Source of the DNA: Sphingomonas xinjiangensis
Lineage (GTDB): Bacteria; Pseudomonadota; Alphaproteobacteria; Sphingomonadales; Sphingomonadaceae
Assembly: GCF_014199255.1 (NCBI RefSeq)
Contig: NZ_JACIJF010000002.1
Location: 124,001 to 188,000, forward strand
Length of the DNA: 64,000 bases
Reading direction: 5' to 3'
Part shown: positions 59,986-64,000 of the stretch, one piece after another
How the letters are laid out: each line of letters opens with the position of its first letter
How positions within the stretch are numbered: position 1 is the stretch's first letter
Program-made: the position numbers and the translations under genes
The notes under the pieces: generated by a model
What the model was told of the DNA's origin: nothing
The model's database searches: none
What the model saw: the letters and a program-made list of their open reading frames with translations, nothing else

Positions 59986-61098
59986 TCAGATTGACAGATA
60001 CACCACCCCGGGGATCGAGGGGCCGGGCGACGCAGCATATAGCGTGCCGTTGCCGGCTATGCGAAGCCTCGCGATGTTCCCCGAACGTTCGTTGGCGACC
60101 AGCATCTCGCCTCGGTCCTCGAGGAGCAGGAACATGCGCGGCCAATGTCCTCCACAGCCGAAGTGTTGAAGGAGCGTCAGCCCGCCTTGCCTGTCGATGG
60201 CGAAGACCGCGATGCTGTCGTGCCCGCGGTTGGAGACATAGAGCCGATCGCCGCTTCGGTTCACTGCGATATGTGCCGCCGCAGAGGGTCCGTTGAACCC
60301 TGTTGGTAGTGTGGAGACAACACCGCGAGCGGTGAACGTGCCGTTCGTCTGCGCCTGGAGTGTGGTTACTGTATTTGCGAGCTCCGCGACGAGAAAGGCA
60401 ACCGGCAGCCGCGGATGGCGGGCGAGGTGGCGGGGACCGGAGCCTGGCTCTGCGCGATAGGCGATACGGGTATCCGCCAACGCTCCCGAACGCGGATGGA
60501 GACGGTGAGCGAAAACCGCATCTGCTCCCAAGTCGACTGCGTGCAGAAAGGGCCGCCCCGGCGCGAACCCGACCCAATGGGCATGCGCACTGGCCTGGCG
60601 CTCGCGGTTCGGCCCACTGCCGTCGTGCCGGATGCGTTGCCCGTCACCCACCGGGAGACCGGTTCGGGCATCGAGCTTCCACAACGTAACGCTTCCGCTG
60701 GAATAGTTCGCTACCGCCAGCGCGCGGCCATTGGCGGCGAGCGCCACGTGACACGGGTCGGCGCCAAGCGTTGACACCGTCGAGATGCGCCGCAGATCCC
60801 GTCCGTGGATACTGAGCGATCCCTCCGCCTGCTCATCGACCAGATAGCGCATCCCCGCAGCATTCCGTACGCCGAAGGAAGCGTTTGCGATCGTCGACAC
60901 CGCACCGCGCATGACCCAGCCGTTCGGCGATGCTTCCAACTGGGCCAGGCCTGGCCCGCCCTCGCGCGCATAAGTGCCCGCGACGATCTGCTGCACGTTC
61001 TGCGCGCGCTGCGCCATCAGCCTGGAGGGACATGCGCCAAGCGTGACTGCGGCGCCGACGAGCGCACGTCGCGAAAGGGTGAGCGAGGAAGAAGCCAT
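59986..61098 (-). CDS. lactonase-fold beta-propeller protein, exported
   Basis: A 370-aa seven-bladed propeller resembling 6-phosphogluconolactonase of the YbhE type (Lactonase family): YSSGSVTLWKLDARTG, HVGFAPGRPFLHAVDLGAD in parts, and AVNRSGDRLYVSNRGHDSIAVF are typical blades. The start SRRALVGAAVTLGAC looks like a Tat or lipoprotein signal, so it is extracytoplasmic, which argues against a pentose-phosphate role. ATG 61098 chosen; ATG 61116 is possible. It follows the terminator of tuf on the same strand. Confidence 0.8.
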   Translation of the reverse strand: MASSSLTLSRRALVGAAVTLGACPSRLMAQRAQNVQQIVAGTYAREGGPGLAQLEASPNGWVMRGAVSTIANASFGVRNAAGMRYLVDEQAEGSLSIHGRDLRRISTVSTLGADPCHVALAANGRALAVANYSSGSVTLWKLDARTGLPVGDGQRIRHDGSGPNRERQASAHAHWVGFAPGRPFLHAVDLGADAVFAHRLHPRSGALADTRIAYRAEPGSGPRHLARHPRLPVAFLVAELANTVTTLQAQTNGTFTARGVVSTLPTGFNGPSAAAHIAVNRSGDRLYVSNRGHDSIAVFAIDRQGGLTLLQHFGCGGHWPRMFLLLEDRGEMLVANERSGNIARLRIAGNGTLYAASPGPSIPGVVYLSI

Positions 61099-61311
61099 GC
61101 CTGTTTGAACCCTCATTAACGCCCTGCGTCAATCGCAAGGGTCGCCGTGCGCGGCACCGCCATGGCTAGAGCACCCGTTTTCGACGCAGCGCTGGCGGCT
61201 TCCGGGCTCGATCTCAGTCCACCTGCCCCACAATGACGCAGGCACAGCCGATGTCAGCATAGAGCAAGCTGAACCGCCACGCTCGTCCCTGCTAGGGCAA
61301 TACCCAAAAGA

Positions 61312-61345
61312 AAAGCCCGGCCTTCCTTTCGGAAGACCGGGCTTT
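61312..61345 (-). terminator. intrinsic terminator after tuf
   Basis: AAAGCCCGG and CCGGGCTTT, with a second CTTCC/GGAAG helix inside, give 9 + 5 pairs. On the minus strand TTTTCTTTT follows. It ends the str-type operon before the lactonase gene. Confidence 0.9.
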
Positions 61346-61371
61346 CTTTTCAGAGCCCTTGCGGGCGCTGA

Positions 61372-62568
<1,197 letters not shown>

Positions 62569-62666
62569 TTTTCCCTACCTTCTGATCTGAATATCCGCGC
62601 CGCTAAGGGACTCGCCGGAAGGCGAGCCCCATAACGACTGTTTTGACTGATTGCCAGCCCGGCGCG

Positions 62667-64000
<1,334 letters not shown>

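Overview
The window is a chromosomal segment of a high-GC alphaproteobacterium, most likely a sphingomonad (Sphingomonas or a close relative). Evidence is the protein sequences, the alphaproteobacterial ribosomal gene order, a ThiS-ThiG fusion, and an EcfG-type promoter box (GGAAC-N16-CGTT) upstream of csbD. I see no phage, insertion sequence, CRISPR array, rRNA or tRNA gene. The left edge cuts leuC and the right edge cuts fusA.

1-39 kb is mixed housekeeping and accessory sequence: leuC; an orphan GH92 alpha-mannosidase; the CoA-transferase genes scoA and scoB with a HAD acid phosphatase between them; a ThDP enzyme; csbD; a hydrolase overlapping thiSG; aroQ-accB-accC-arsC-like in tight order, then a phospholipase D protein; TIGR00266 and a membrane protein; katG; purL; a DUF3052-like protein; an iodotyrosine-deiodinase-like nitroreductase; a DUF418 protein; bfd-bfr for iron storage; an NmrA reductase divergent from a LysR regulator; an Hpt protein; a YfgM-like protein, bamB and der; panB; several small genes; guaA; an AT-richer lipoprotein gene; and a prolyl oligopeptidase.

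39-64 kb is the translation supercluster on the minus strand: fusA-tuf, then S10 (rpsJ to rpsQ), spc (rplN to secY, adk) and alpha (rpsM, rpsK, rpoA, rplQ). It is interrupted three times: a lactonase and a two-component pair between tuf and rpsJ; a frameshifted polysaccharide deacetylase between adk and rpsM; and a membrane protein plus a CGNR regulator between rpoA and rplQ. Strong inverted repeats sit in the rpsJ-rplC, rpmD-rplO and rplO-secY gaps.

The non-coding sequence is informative. I found a 90-nt repeat in two copies 31 kb apart, a 131-bp nested palindrome after katG, an inverted pair of 24-bp repeats around the bamB-der terminator, a possible EcfG-driven small RNA opposite the rpsM promoter, and operator-like palindromes at the LysR and CGNR genes. 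All functional statements are from reading the sequence; no search was run.
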